From: Clostridia bacterium | GTDB taxonomy: Bacteria; Bacillota; Clostridia; Oscillospirales; Acutalibacteraceae | DNA: 64,000 nucleotides | Reading direction: 5' to 3' | Assembly (NCBI GenBank): GCA_017560255.1 | Contig: JAFYOI010000050.1 | Coordinates: 1 to 64,000, forward strand | Shown here: in pieces, positions 14,918 to 24,616 of the stretch | How the letters are laid out: each line of letters begins with the position of its first letter | Numbering within the stretch: the first letter of the stretch is position 1 | The notes under the pieces: model-generated | What the model saw: only the letters and a program-made list of their open reading frames with translations | The model's database searches: none | Told to the model about the DNA's origin: nothing | Made by a program: the position numbers and the translations under genes

Positions 14918-16314
14918 TATTCTCCTTTGTTGTCACCGGTTTCAACCTTCTTGAATTTGTTCAAAAGAATATTTACGATGATGCCGAGAATCAAAGCGCA
15001 AGCAATCGCCGTAATTGTAACCTTGCCGATAGCAAGTGACATACCGCCGACACCGCTGATAAGAATAACGGAAACCGTGAAGAGATTTGCATTGTCCTCA
15101 AGGTCAACATTCTTAATCATCTTAAGACCGGAAACAGCGATGAAGCCATAGAGAGTTATGCAAACGCCGCCCATAACACAACCGGGGATTGAGTCAAGGA
15201 AAGCGACGAACGGAGATACGAATGAAATGAGAATTGCCATAACAGCGGTTGTTGTGATTGTAGCAACGGATGCGTTTCTGGTGATAGCAACACAGCCTAC
15301 GGATTCACCGTAAGTTGTATTCGGGCAACCGCCGAAAATTGCGCCAACAAATGAGCCGACACCGTCACCGAGAAGTGTGCGGTGAAGTCCGGGATTTTCA
15401 AGCAAATCTTCACCGATGATGGAAGAAAGGTTCTTGTGGTCAGCGATATGCTCAGCAAACACAACGAACGCAACGGGAACGTATGCAACAAGTACAGTTA
15501 CAAGATAATTTACGTCAAAATCCTTAATGCCGTCAATAGCGGTAAGGAAAGTAAAATCGGGAACAGCGATAAAAGTGCTGAGATTTACGCCGCCATCAGC
15601 AAGTGCTCCAAACGGTGCAAAATCAATAACTTTGAGCGCATCAATACCTGCAGCGTTACCGATAAGCGTGAAGATAAGAGCCAATACGTAGCCCGAAAGA
15701 ACGCCGATGATGAACGGAATGAGTTTTGTCATTTTCTTACCATAAGTTGAGCAAAGAACAACAACGAGGAGAGTTACAATTGCGCAAACGAATGATACCC
15801 AGATATTACCGGTCATAATAAATGCGCCGTTACCGTCCTGCGCACCGTATGAGAATACGTCCTTAACTGCCGCACCGGAAAGCGAAAGACCGATGAGAGC
15901 AACTGTCGGGCCGATAACTGCTGCGGGCATAAGTTTGTTAATCCACGCAACACCGACAAATTTTACAACGATTGAGATAATAACGTAAACAAGTGCCGCA
16001 AAAGCCGCACCGATAACAAGGCCGAGATAGCCGAGGCTCATTGACGCCGCACCCGCAAAAGCAGCGGACATAGAACCGATGAATGCGAAAGAAGAGCCGA
16101 GGAATACGGGACTACGGAATTTGGTGAAAAGTTGATAAACAAGCGTACCTACGCCTGCACCGAAAAGCGCGGCCGAAGCCGTCATGTCGTTACCGACAAT
16201 TGCGGGCACCGCGATAGTAGCCGCCATAATTGCAAGCAACTGCTGAATAGCAAACACTATGAGTTTGCCAAACTTGGGCTTGTCCTTGACACCGAAAACA
16301 AGATTGTTGTTCAT
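14917..16314 (-). CDS. uraA: Uracil/xanthine permease family transporter
   Basis: A 465-residue polytopic NCS2-family transporter with about 14 hydrophobic segments. Signatures include LGSSFAFIGS and the central GVGSFVGAIFGGCPNTTYGESVG loop, typical of proton-coupled uracil symporters (UraA/PyrP). It brings uracil to the adjacent upp product. I start at the ATG at 16314, 5 codons inside a GTG frame, because GGGGGAA sits just upstream. The promoter at 16344-16372 leaves a very short leader, so no PyrR attenuator is present. Confidence 0.95.
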   Translation of the reverse strand: MNNNLVFGVKDKPKFGKLIVFAIQQLLAIMAATIAVPAIVGNDMTASAALFGAGVGTLVYQLFTKFRSPVFLGSSFAFIGSMSAAFAGAASMSLGYLGLVIGAAFAALVYVIISIVVKFVGVAWINKLMPAAVIGPTVALIGLSLSGAAVKDVFSYGAQDGNGAFIMTGNIWVSFVCAIVTLLVVVLCSTYGKKMTKLIPFIIGVLSGYVLALIFTLIGNAAGIDALKVIDFAPFGALADGGVNLSTFIAVPDFTFLTAIDGIKDFDVNYLVTVLVAYVPVAFVVFAEHIADHKNLSSIIGEDLLENPGLHRTLLGDGVGSFVGAIFGGCPNTTYGESVGCVAITRNASVATITTTAVMAILISFVSPFVAFLDSIPGCVMGGVCITLYGFIAVSGLKMIKNVDLEDNANLFTVSVILISGVGGMSLAIGKVTITAIACALILGIIVNILLNKFKKVETGDNKGE

Positions 16315-16343
16315 TTTACATTCCCCCACAATATTTTTCTGTT

Positions 16344-16372
16344 ATTTTATCACACTCGTCAGAATAAGTCAA
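16344..16372 (-). promoter_or_regulatory. Sigma-A promoter of uraA-upp
   Basis: On the minus strand TTGACT and TAAAAT are 17 bp apart, about 25-30 bp before the uraA start codon. Confidence 0.75.
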
Positions 16373-16476
16373 TTAACGACAATGTGATTGAAACATTTTT
16401 TGCTCAATCATAATAAATTTTTATGTTAATTTTTACATTATTGTACACTAAATATATAGTAATTTGTAAAATATAG

Positions 16477-16485
16477 TGGTATAAT
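16477..16485 (+). promoter_or_regulatory. Extended -10 promoter of the pilus operon
   Basis: TGGTATAAT gives a TGn extended -10 without a strong -35. The ~145-bp leader that follows has a hairpin (AAAACCGAC/GTCGGTTTT, about 16523-16558), a possible attenuator, before the first gene. Confidence 0.6.
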
Positions 16486-16630
16486 AACGTCAAATGGCGA
16501 AAACTGACGCCAAAATATCGAAAACCGACGGATAACGCCACGTTTTCTGTCGGTTTTAACAGACAAAGTGTGCGAACTTTTTTAAAAAAGTAACCGTACG
16601 CTTTGTGGGCGTTGTTTATAAGGAGTTATT

Positions 16631-16924
16631 ATGACGGAAAAAGAGTTAAAAAAACTGAACCGCAAACAACTGCTCGAACTGCTTCTCAGGCAGACCGAGC
16701 GCGTTGATAAACTTGAATCCGAACTTGCCGAAACCAAGAAGCAACTTGAGGACAGAAAGATAACAGAAATGGAAGCGGGCTCAATCGCCGAAGCGGCGCT
16801 CAGGCTCAACGGCATTTTCGAGGCGGCTGAGAAAGCAGCGGCGCAATACGTTGAAAACGTAAAATCTATGGGCGGCAGTAAAAAAGTTACAGGAATGCCC
16901 GGCAAGAAAAAGAAGAAAAAGTAA
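16631..16924 (+). CDS. Small coiled-coil protein at the head of the pilus operon
   Basis: A 97-residue protein. Residues 1-55 form a charged coiled coil (KLESELAETKKQLED), followed by an Ala-rich helix and a very basic Lys-rich tail. No signal peptide. A ribosome site AAGGAGTT precedes the ATG. It is 32 bp from the signal peptidase gene. Similar short coiled-coil ORFs stand before pilus-type signal peptidases in clostridia (from memory); function unknown. Confidence 0.7.
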   Translation: MTEKELKKLNRKQLLELLLRQTERVDKLESELAETKKQLEDRKITEMEAGSIAEAALRLNGIFEAAEKAAAQYVENVKSMGGSKKVTGMPGKKKKKK

Positions 16925-16956
16925 TACTGAATTTTTTGAAACTTCGGTGAGGAAAT

Positions 16957-17538
16957 ATGAAGAATAAACAAATTGAGTTGCCAACTTCTCAGGAAATACA
17001 GGGCGAACTTAAAAGAGAGCGCAACAAAATGCGCTACAAGAAAATCCTGAAAAGTACGGTTTACGCACTTATCATCGTTGCGGCTGTTGCAGTGCTTATT
17101 GCAACACTCGTTATGCCCGTGCTTCAGATTTCAGGCACAAGTATGGAACCAACCCTTGAAAACGGACAGATCGTTGCGCTCATAAAAACAAATAAATTAG
17201 ACCGCGGGGATTTATGCGGATTTTACTACTCAAACAAAATCCTGATAAAACGCGTTATCGGACTGCCCGGTGACGTAATAGTAATCGACGCGGAGGGTAC
17301 GGTGTACGTAAACAACATTGTTATTGACGAGCCGTATTTAACCGAAAAAATGCTCGGTGACTGTGACCTTGAATTTCCGTACACAGTGCCCGAACAAAGT
17401 TACTTTGTGCTTGGTGACCAACGCTCAAACTCGGTTGACAGCCGAAACTCCGTTGTCGGCTCAATCCCGTTTGAAGACGTTATGGGAAAAGTAGTAATAA
17501 GAGTCTGGCCATTCTCCGACATAGGTTTTGTTTCATAA
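16957..17538 (+). CDS. lepB: Signal peptidase I, pilus operon-linked
   Basis: A 193-residue type I signal peptidase. One N-terminal membrane segment (about 30-53) anchors it with the active site outside. The nucleophile Ser is in ISGTSMEPTL and the general-base Lys in ILIKRVIGLPGD; the C-terminal FVLGDQRSNSVDSR box is present. GGTGAGG precedes the ATG. Its position ahead of LPxTG genes suggests it processes pilin signal peptides. Confidence 0.93.
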   Translation: MKNKQIELPTSQEIQGELKRERNKMRYKKILKSTVYALIIVAAVAVLIATLVMPVLQISGTSMEPTLENGQIVALIKTNKLDRGDLCGFYYSNKILIKRVIGLPGDVIVIDAEGTVYVNNIVIDEPYLTEKMLGDCDLEFPYTVPEQSYFVLGDQRSNSVDSRNSVVGSIPFEDVMGKVVIRVWPFSDIGFVS

Positions 17539-17580
17539 AGAAACTTTTTATTAACCAAAACACTGAAAGGAGGGAGAGGC

Positions 17581-20500
17581 TTGCACGAACTTCTGGACGA
17601 AAGTCTGAGACAACTGAAAAAGAACCGGGTCCGCAGGTTGCGCTTTATTGCCGTTGTGCTTGTGCTCTCCCTTATCGTTTCACTCGACGTGTTCTGGGTG
17701 CTGCGTCAACCCGGACTTACCCTGGCGGGAGATGCGGATTGTAAAATCACGGAGCATACGCACTCTCACGCTTGCTATCAGTCAAACGAGATACGCGCAA
17801 GCGACGCTGCAACGTGTGGTTTTGCAGAACACGTACATAGCGTTGAATGTTATTCCGACGACACCGCGGACGTTGAAAATCCGCTCAGTTGGCAGGAAAC
17901 TTTTGCAAACTATCCCTATACGGGCAGTTTGCGTCAGGACCTTGTGGGCATCGCACAGACACAGGTCGGCTACACCGAAAGCAAACTCAATTTTGAAGTC
18001 GGCAACGACGGTATCCGCAGAGGTTATACCCGTTACGGCGATTGGTACGGAGTGCCTTACAACGACTGGTCGGCTCTGTTCGTATCATTCTGTCTGAACT
18101 ATGCGGGCGCAACAAACGACACTGCGCCAATCAACATCGGCGCTTCCTCAATGGCAAAACTCTGGAGAAGTCTTGGTAAATACGCACCCGCCAAAGCATA
18201 CACCCCCGTAAGCGGTGACCTCGTATTCTTCTGCGACAACACGGTGGGTATAGTCGCAAAGGTCTACACCTCATCGTTCTACGTAATACGTGGTGACGTT
18301 GAAAACACAGTACGCGGCGATATGATGCCCCTGAACGAACCGTCAATCATCGGTTGGGGCATAACGGAGGGAACGATAACTCCGCAGAACCCGCATAGTA
18401 ACAATTCGGAATTGCTCGATATTACCAATGGTCCCGCGGTGTTCATCTTTGAGGGCGAACAGACATCCCAGGCAAAGCCGCAATTGATGCGATTCTCTCT
18501 GAGAAATGCACGCGCAGCCACGGACTTGCTCCCCTACCTTGAAGCAAACGGCGGAACATATTTCTTTACCCTGCTTGACACCAACAACCAGGAACTTCCA
18601 AAGGATGCAAACGGCAATTACGTCGTTCAGACGGGAGCAAATTATAAATTGACAATCAGTTTCACAAGCCCCGAGGGATTCCACCCCGGCGTTTATCAGT
18701 ACAACACACCGCAAGGATTGATAGTTGACGGCGGTGAGGGTACTTTCATACTGAAAGACGGAACAACCGTCGGCGACTGGACGGTAACGGACGAAGGTCT
18801 TATAACGATGAACTTCAACGATCATATGAACAGCCGTTCGGATATCACAATCAGCGCAACTCTCGGCGTAAGTTTCCCCGACAGCGACTCCCCGATTGAC
18901 TTTGACGGTAAAATCACCGTAACCATAGAAAAGCCACCACAGGACGTTCCCGGCACACAGGTAAATAAATGGGGTTCGCAGGGCAGCGATGCAAACGGCA
19001 AAGATGCCTCAAAACTTCATTGGACGGTTTACATCGTCGGACGTGAGGGCTCAAACCTCCCCGGAAGCACCATAACCGACAACGTTATAAAGGGTGAATA
19101 TCTCGGAACTCATATCTATACGCAATCGGATATGGCAAACGGTCTCACAATCGGCGTATCCGAATACGACCCTGTAACGTGGCAGGCAATAGACTGGCAC
19201 AGTTGGACGGTATATCCCGGTGACCCGAACCTGACGTGGACTGAAACGGGCTGGTCCTACGTGCTACCCGAACACGCACAATGCGACTGGTGCGGAAATA
19301 TTACCCCGGGCAATCTCGGTTGGGAGTATTACATTGAGTACTCCTCCACCCCAACGGACTTCAACGTTTCGGGCGGTATCGGTTATATGAACCACGTTGC
19401 TGTTGATAAAGCGGCTGTGGATGGTTGGGCAGAATTCGTCCACGGCGAAATCCACGCTGACATCGAAAAAAACGGTGACTTCATCTCCGATGCGCAGGGC
19501 GGTTCTTTCGTCTGGGAATTCCAGGCACTCATCCCCGGTATAAAACAGGGACAGAAAGCGGAATACTTCTGGTATTTTATGGACTATATGGACATTCACG
19601 ACAGTAGCGGTGGCGCTATCGGCTACGTCACAAACGATGCCGACCACGCCCGTGTCACCGCAAGCCACAACGGTGCAACCATTCCCGTCCCACGTGTTCA
19701 GGATGCTACGGCAAACGACCCGTTTGCGTGGGATCCGTACTGGAGTATGGACCACGGCGACGGCATCTACTACGGACACCAGATGAATATTCTGTGCCGT
19801 TGTCACTGTACCGAGGCAACCTGTCCGTTCTGGAGTAACGGCCGTTGCGGCAGTGAATACTGGTTCGAGGGGGACGACGGTTACTGGTACACCAACGGCT
19901 ACTGTCAGTGCTGGACCGAGCCCGAAAACACAATGTTCACTTTCACTTATAAGACGGACGATTTAAGCACCATTGAAGCGTACGGCGGTTTTGATCATCA
20001 GTTGAGAAACAGGATTGAGTTGTACAACAAAATCATTATGCCCAACGGCACAATAAGCGGTGCAATGATTGCAAATTCGCAGGACTCAGTTCCAATCCCC
20101 GACCTGTTTACAAAGAAACTGACCCACGACTTCGACGGATATACGGCAAATTACAATATCACGATAAACGAAGCGAAAATAGTGCTGACCGACGGCTCAC
20201 CGCTGACGATTCACGACACTATGACGCAAACGCTTGCATATATTCAAGGTTCGCTCGTAATCACCGCGGAGGATGCAAACGGCAACGTGACCACTTTGCA
20301 TCAAGGCGTTGACTACACTCTCCATTACGACGGAACGGGAAATGAAACGAACGAAAACGGAGAACCCGTGCACGTGCTCGACATTGTGGTTCTCCACCCT
20401 CAACCCGTTAAGTACGTACTTTCTTACGATGCAACGCTCATTATTCCGCCGGGCACAACCCAGGCAATCAAATACGACAACGCCGCAAAAATCACGCTCT

Positions 20501-21060
20501 GGGGTCAGGACATCACTGACACCACCGTTGAAAAGGTTTTTGCCGATATCAATATTTCCGCAAAAAGTTATAAAGTACATTTGTATAAAATGGACTCCAA
20601 AACCGGCGCACCGCTTGAGGGCGCATTGTTCGGGCTTTATAACGAACACGGCGGACAGATTACGACAAGTCTGAGCAGCGTTGACGGCGAACTGGTATTC
20701 CAGACAAACGTCACCGAGGGTATCATCCTGCGCGACCACGTACTATACTACGTGCAGGAACTTAAAGCCCCCGACAGATACAGGCTGGATACAGACCCTC
20801 ACTGGTTCTGCTTCTGTGACACGTCGGACGAGCATTGTGCAGCCTGCAACGAACTTCTTGCAGATGTCAATGGACTTCGTATCCCACACGATACCCCGAC
20901 CAAAATGAAGATATCAAATGAACTGATGGGCTATATCCTGCCATCGACCGGTTCAATCGGTCAGACCCCATTGATACTTTGCGGACTCGGCTTAATGCTG
21001 ATTTCGCTTGTATGTGGATGTGCATTGAGGCGTAAAAGAGAAAGGAGGGCTGAAAAGTAA
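17581..21060 (+). CDS. LPxTG surface protein, likely pilus tip adhesin, with a degenerate CHAP domain
   Basis: A 1159-residue cell-wall protein, read from a TTG with a strong AAAGGAGGGAG site. Residues 20-42 are the export segment. Two Cys/His motifs (HTHSHACY, HVHSVECY) follow. Residues ~115-260 look like a CHAP amidase domain, but the nucleophile Cys is Ser164 (DWSALFVSFC) and the His before VGIV is missing, so it should bind rather than cut. A long middle part includes a Cys-rich patch near 735-780. A SpaA/CnaB-like domain lies near 995-1085, and the sorting signal is ILPSTG plus a hydrophobic stretch and RRKRERR. First and largest of the operon's pilin-type genes, fitting a tip subunit. 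Confidence 0.85.
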   Translation: MHELLDESLRQLKKNRVRRLRFIAVVLVLSLIVSLDVFWVLRQPGLTLAGDADCKITEHTHSHACYQSNEIRASDAATCGFAEHVHSVECYSDDTADVENPLSWQETFANYPYTGSLRQDLVGIAQTQVGYTESKLNFEVGNDGIRRGYTRYGDWYGVPYNDWSALFVSFCLNYAGATNDTAPINIGASSMAKLWRSLGKYAPAKAYTPVSGDLVFFCDNTVGIVAKVYTSSFYVIRGDVENTVRGDMMPLNEPSIIGWGITEGTITPQNPHSNNSELLDITNGPAVFIFEGEQTSQAKPQLMRFSLRNARAATDLLPYLEANGGTYFFTLLDTNNQELPKDANGNYVVQTGANYKLTISFTSPEGFHPGVYQYNTPQGLIVDGGEGTFILKDGTTVGDWTVTDEGLITMNFNDHMNSRSDITISATLGVSFPDSDSPIDFDGKITVTIEKPPQDVPGTQVNKWGSQGSDANGKDASKLHWTVYIVGREGSNLPGSTITDNVIKGEYLGTHIYTQSDMANGLTIGVSEYDPVTWQAIDWHSWTVYPGDPNLTWTETGWSYVLPEHAQCDWCGNITPGNLGWEYYIEYSSTPTDFNVSGGIGYMNHVAVDKAAVDGWAEFVHGEIHADIEKNGDFISDAQGGSFVWEFQALIPGIKQGQKAEYFWYFMDYMDIHDSSGGAIGYVTNDADHARVTASHNGATIPVPRVQDATANDPFAWDPYWSMDHGDGIYYGHQMNILCRCHCTEATCPFWSNGRCGSEYWFEGDDGYWYTNGYCQCWTEPENTMFTFTYKTDDLSTIEAYGGFDHQLRNRIELYNKIIMPNGTISGAMIANSQDSVPIPDLFTKKLTHDFDGYTANYNITINEAKIVLTDGSPLTIHDTMTQTLAYIQGSLVITAEDANGNVTTLHQGVDYTLHYDGTGNETNENGEPVHVLDIVVLHPQPVKYVLSYDATLIIPPGTTQAIKYDNAAKITLWGQDITDTTVEKVFADINISAKSYKVHLYKMDSKTGAPLEGALFGLYNEHGGQITTSLSSVDGELVFQTNVTEGIILRDHVLYYVQELKAPDRYRLDTDPHWFCFCDTSDEHCAACNELLADVNGLRIPHDTPTKMKISNELMGYILPSTGSIGQTPLILCGLGLMLISLVCGCALRRKRERRAEK

Positions 21061-21068
21061 CCTCCTGA

Positions 21069-21093
21069 CTCACGGCAACTCTCTTACGCCGTG
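21069..21093 (+). promoter_or_regulatory. Hairpin between tip protein and major pilin genes
   Basis: Arms TCACGGC and GCCGTGA with a 10-11-base loop and no T-run. It could stabilise the downstream pilin mRNA or mark a processing point. Confidence 0.45.
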
Positions 21094-21142
21094 ATTGTTC
21101 ATCCGAATTATAAAAAAATATTTTAGAAGGGACTAAAAGACT

Positions 21143-22639
21143 ATGAAAAAATTATTCGTAACACTTCTTGCTATTGTTATGATGTTGACAATGGCGGCTC
21201 CTGCTTTCGCAGATGATACGGTAACACTTGGTACAATTACAATGAACAATGTAATGGACGATGCAACTTACGACATCTACCGTCTTCTCGACCTTGAGAG
21301 TTACAACGTTGCAAGCGGCGCTTACTCCTACAAAATCAACGCTGAGTGGGACGACTTCTTCGCTACACCCGAGGCTCTCGCTTACGTTACAATCGACAAC
21401 GCAGGCTACGTAACATGGGTTAACGGCGACGACGATGCAAGCATTGCAGCATTTGCAAAACTCGCTCTCGATTACGCTAAGAACAACGGCATTGCTCCCG
21501 TTAAGTCCTCCGCTAACGACGGCGATATGACAAAAACAGAGAATGCAGAAACAGGCAAAACCGAAGGCAAGTTCGCTGACCTTCCCCTCGGCTGGTACCT
21601 CGTTGACTCGACAGTCGGCGCTCTCTGCGGTCTTACAACAACAAACCCGCACGCTTCCGTAAACGCTAAGAACGGCATCCCCACAATTGACAAGCAGGTT
21701 CAGGAAGACTCCACACAGCAGTGGGCTGACCAGAACACCGCTGACATCGGTCAGACCGTTTACTTCCGCGTTACAATCAACGTACACGCAGGTGCTGAGA
21801 ACTACGTTCTCCACGATATTATGTCCGCAGGTCTTACCTTCGACAAGGTAACAAAAGTTGAGCACCTCGTTCCTAGCGAAAACAAAACAACTGAGGTAAC
21901 CGATTACTCCGTTTTCACCGCTCCCGGCATCACAGAGACAACTGATGACGACGTTGAGGACAACTGCACATTGGAAGTTCGCTTCTCCAAAGATTTCTGC
22001 GACTCCCTTGAAACAAACGACAAGATCATCGTTTACTATCAGGCAATGCTCAACCGTAACGCTATTGTTTCAGGCGAAGGCAACACCAACGAAGCGTTCC
22101 TTGAATACGGTGAAGAACACTTCACAACTCACGACAAGACCCAGACTTTCACTTTCGGTATCGACATCGTTAAAACCGACTCTCAGAACACACTCATCGA
22201 CGGCGCTGAGTTCAGAATTTACGACGCAGCAGCAGGCGGTGCAGAGGTAAAGGTTGTTCTTATGGATGACGGCGTTACATACCGCAGAGCAAGAGAAGAC
22301 GAGGATGGCATCGCTATCGTTGTTACAAACGGTAAGGTAAGAGTTGTTGGTTTTGACAACGGCACTTACTACCTCGAAGAAACAGTTGCTCCGGAAGGTT
22401 ACAACAAACTCGTTGCTCGTCAGAGATTTATCATTTCCGACGCTAACCTCGACTCTGTATTCAACGGCGACGTATTCTCCACAGGTTCCGGTGTTCACGT
22501 TGTAAATAAGACCGGTTCTATGCTCCCCGAAACAGGTGGTCTTGGCACAACTCTCTTCATCACTCTCGGCGGTATCGCAGTGCTCTTTGCAGGCGTACTC
22601 CTCTTTGCTAAGAAGAGAATGGCTCAGGTTGCTGAATAA
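21143..22639 (+). CDS. Major pilin, SpaA/FimA-type isopeptide-forming
   Basis: A 498-residue backbone pilin. Signal peptide to about residue 23 (AAPAFA). Lys176 in NAKNGIPTIDKQV sits where the pilin-motif lysine that joins subunits is expected. CnaB-type domains follow, the last with a candidate isopeptide Lys in GIDIVKTD and the E-box YYLEETVAPEGYN. The sorting signal is LPETGG, a hydrophobic segment and AKKR. The sortase C encoded next should polymerise it. Codon use is visibly more biased (AAC, TTC, GTT, CTC) than in neighbours, as expected for a highly expressed protein. AGAAGGGAC precedes the ATG. Confidence 0.92.
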   Translation: MKKLFVTLLAIVMMLTMAAPAFADDTVTLGTITMNNVMDDATYDIYRLLDLESYNVASGAYSYKINAEWDDFFATPEALAYVTIDNAGYVTWVNGDDDASIAAFAKLALDYAKNNGIAPVKSSANDGDMTKTENAETGKTEGKFADLPLGWYLVDSTVGALCGLTTTNPHASVNAKNGIPTIDKQVQEDSTQQWADQNTADIGQTVYFRVTINVHAGAENYVLHDIMSAGLTFDKVTKVEHLVPSENKTTEVTDYSVFTAPGITETTDDDVEDNCTLEVRFSKDFCDSLETNDKIIVYYQAMLNRNAIVSGEGNTNEAFLEYGEEHFTTHDKTQTFTFGIDIVKTDSQNTLIDGAEFRIYDAAAGGAEVKVVLMDDGVTYRRAREDEDGIAIVVTNGKVRVVGFDNGTYYLEETVAPEGYNKLVARQRFIISDANLDSVFNGDVFSTGSGVHVVNKTGSMLPETGGLGTTLFITLGGIAVLFAGVLLFAKKRMAQVAE

Positions 22640-22673
22640 TCATCAAGGCTGATAATATAATCTGATGACTTTT

Positions 22674-22704
22674 GCAATGGGTGTGGTTCACCCACACCCA
22701 TTGC
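22674..22704 (+). promoter_or_regulatory. Perfect 13-bp hairpin after the major pilin gene
   Basis: Arms GCAATGGGTGTGG and CCACACCCATTGC with a 5-base loop, 34 bases after the pilin stop. No U-run follows, so it is more likely a 3'-end stabiliser or partial terminator that lets the pilin be made in excess over sortase. The rest of the 22705-22862 gap has a CTCCCTCAGTC-type repeat piece and no gene. Confidence 0.7.
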
Positions 22705-22862
22705 GCTAAACGGCATATTCAGAGGGAGAACTATGGCAAAGCGAACCTCATCCTCCACTTATCAGGAGGGAGTGTGAGGCAAAACAGTGAGGGGCACCTT
22801 GCCTTTCTCCCTCAGTCAGTATGCTTCTTTAAAAATACCAAAATAACTTTAGGGGGAGGCTT

Positions 22863-23699
22863 ATGAAAAAGAAAAGAAAATGGTCAACTTTCATCCTGCT
22901 TTTTGTGTTTTTCGTAGGTCTGTCCGTAATGTTATACCCTACGATAAGTAGTTACTGGAACTCGCGCACACAGTCGCAGGCAATCGTTGACTATGAAAAA
23001 ATGCTTGAAAGCATAACACCCGAGGATTATTCGTCCATCTTCGCCGAAGCCGATGAGTATAACAAGGAACTTGCAAAACTCAATTTTCCGCTTACGGAAC
23101 ACACAAAACTTAACGGCTACGACGATATTCTCGACCTCAGCGGGACGGGAATGATGGGCTACATTTCAATCGAAACGATAGGCGTTGAACTGCCCGTTTA
23201 TCACGGCACTGCCGACGACGTGCTGAGTATTGCCGTCGGTCACCTTGAGGGCACAAGTTTTCCCGTAGGTGGCAACAACACCCACAGCGTTGTTTCCGCC
23301 CACCGCGGTTTGCCCAACGCAACCCTTTTCACCAACCTCGACCATCTTGAAATCGGTGACACGTTCCAGTTTAAAATCCTTGACCGCACAATCACCTATC
23401 AGGTTGACCAGATAAAGATTATCGTTCCGTCCGACGTGTCGGATCTCAAAATCGAAGAGGGTAAGGAGTATTGCACTCTCCTTACCTGCACGCCATACGG
23501 AATCAACACCCACCGCTTGCTTGTGCGTGGTCACAAGATTGATTCCGCTCAGCAAAAAACTCTTTACGTTACCTCGGGCGCATATCAGATTGAGCCACTG
23601 ATTGTAACGCCCATAGTCGCGTTGCCCATTCTGTTTACTCTGATGGTAATCGTACTGCTCAAGCCCGTTAAGAAAGACGATCTGGGAGATGATTTATAA
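22863..23699 (+). CDS. srtC: Class C sortase (pilin polymerase)
   Basis: A 278-residue membrane transpeptidase. N-terminal membrane segment (about 8-28) and a second one at the C-terminus (about 247-268), typical of class C. Catalytic His in VVSAHRGLP, Cys in LLTCTPYG and Arg in HRLLVRG are all present. It joins pilin subunits through the LPxTG threonine and the pilin-motif lysine. AGGGGGAGG precedes the ATG; its stop overlaps the start of the minor pilin gene by one base. Confidence 0.95.
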   Translation: MKKKRKWSTFILLFVFFVGLSVMLYPTISSYWNSRTQSQAIVDYEKMLESITPEDYSSIFAEADEYNKELAKLNFPLTEHTKLNGYDDILDLSGTGMMGYISIETIGVELPVYHGTADDVLSIAVGHLEGTSFPVGGNNTHSVVSAHRGLPNATLFTNLDHLEIGDTFQFKILDRTITYQVDQIKIIVPSDVSDLKIEEGKEYCTLLTCTPYGINTHRLLVRGHKIDSAQQKTLYVTSGAYQIEPLIVTPIVALPILFTLMVIVLLKPVKKDDLGDDL

Positions 23700-24613
23700 T
23701 GAAGAAAATTAAATCTTTGCTCGCCGTGCTCCTTGCGCTGACTTTTATCGCTTGCCTTTCCGCAGGCGTATTTGCCGCGCCCGTTGAGCCGACGAAGCCC
23801 TCCTCCCTCACCTTGCACTACAAGCAGGGGGAAACGTATTATAGCGGCACAGAAATAAAAATCTACCGCGTTGCCGAGGTTTTTCCCGACGGCACTTATG
23901 CGCTGTGCGGTGATTTTAAAAACTACCCCGTGAACATCTACGGCATTACCGCTCAAAGCGAATGGCGCGGCGTTACAACCGCCCTGGCTGCTTACGTTGC
24001 CGCCGACTCACTCTCCCCCACACACGTCGGAACAACCGATGAAAACGGCGTTGTTAAATTTTCGGACATTCTCCCCGGAATGTACCTGACACTTGCCGTA
24101 AGAGTTGAAACAGATAAAGAAATTGCGATATTTGAGAATTTCCTCACCGTAATCCCCGCTCCGAGTGAAAGCGGAGAGCATAATTACGACGTGACCGCAT
24201 ATCCGAAATGTGAAAAATACACCCCGAAGCCTGACCCGATTGAGTATAAGGTTGTCAAGAATTGGCAGGACAACGGACAGAGCGAAAACCGCCCCGAATA
24301 TATTGAAGTGGATATAATCAGAAACGGCGAAATTCAGCACAGTGTAAGGATTTCCGCTCAGAATAACTGGGCGTATAAATGGACTGCCGAGGACGACGGG
24401 AGCGAATGGCAGGCGGTTGAAAGAAACGTGCCCGAGGGTTATTCCGTATCCGTCGCAAAGGACGCAAACACTATAATTATCACCAACATTTATGATTACA
24501 ACGACGACCCGCCTCCAACGGGTGACACAACAGTTATCTGGCATTACGTGCTGATAATGTGTGTTGCGGGCCTTGTCCTCATTATGATTGCCGCTCGGCG
24601 CAAGAAGGCGTAA
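23699..24613 (+). CDS. Minor (base or anchor) pilin with CnaB-type domain
   Basis: A 304-residue surface protein. Signal peptide to about residue 26 (AGVFAAP). A prealbumin-like domain with the segment YDVTAYPKCEKY is followed by a CnaB-type repeat (VKNWQDNGQSENRPEYIEVD) and a C-terminal sorting region with PPPTGD instead of LPxTG, then a hydrophobic span and RRKK. The altered motif and last place among the pilin genes suit the subunit that ends the fibre and is passed to the wall. Translationally coupled to srtC. Confidence 0.8.
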   Translation: MKKIKSLLAVLLALTFIACLSAGVFAAPVEPTKPSSLTLHYKQGETYYSGTEIKIYRVAEVFPDGTYALCGDFKNYPVNIYGITAQSEWRGVTTALAAYVAADSLSPTHVGTTDENGVVKFSDILPGMYLTLAVRVETDKEIAIFENFLTVIPAPSESGEHNYDVTAYPKCEKYTPKPDPIEYKVVKNWQDNGQSENRPEYIEVDIIRNGEIQHSVRISAQNNWAYKWTAEDDGSEWQAVERNVPEGYSVSVAKDANTIIITNIYDYNDDPPPTGDTTVIWHYVLIMCVAGLVLIMIAARRKKA

Positions 24614-24616
24614 AGT

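Noticed and set aside
21152..21865. 237-codon minus-strand frame inside the major pilin gene
   Set aside because: Shadow of the biased pilin codons; Cys/Val-rich composition and no ribosome site.
22672..22866. 64-codon frame between pilin and sortase
   Set aside because: It starts inside a strong hairpin, lacks a ribosome site and ends over the sortase start.
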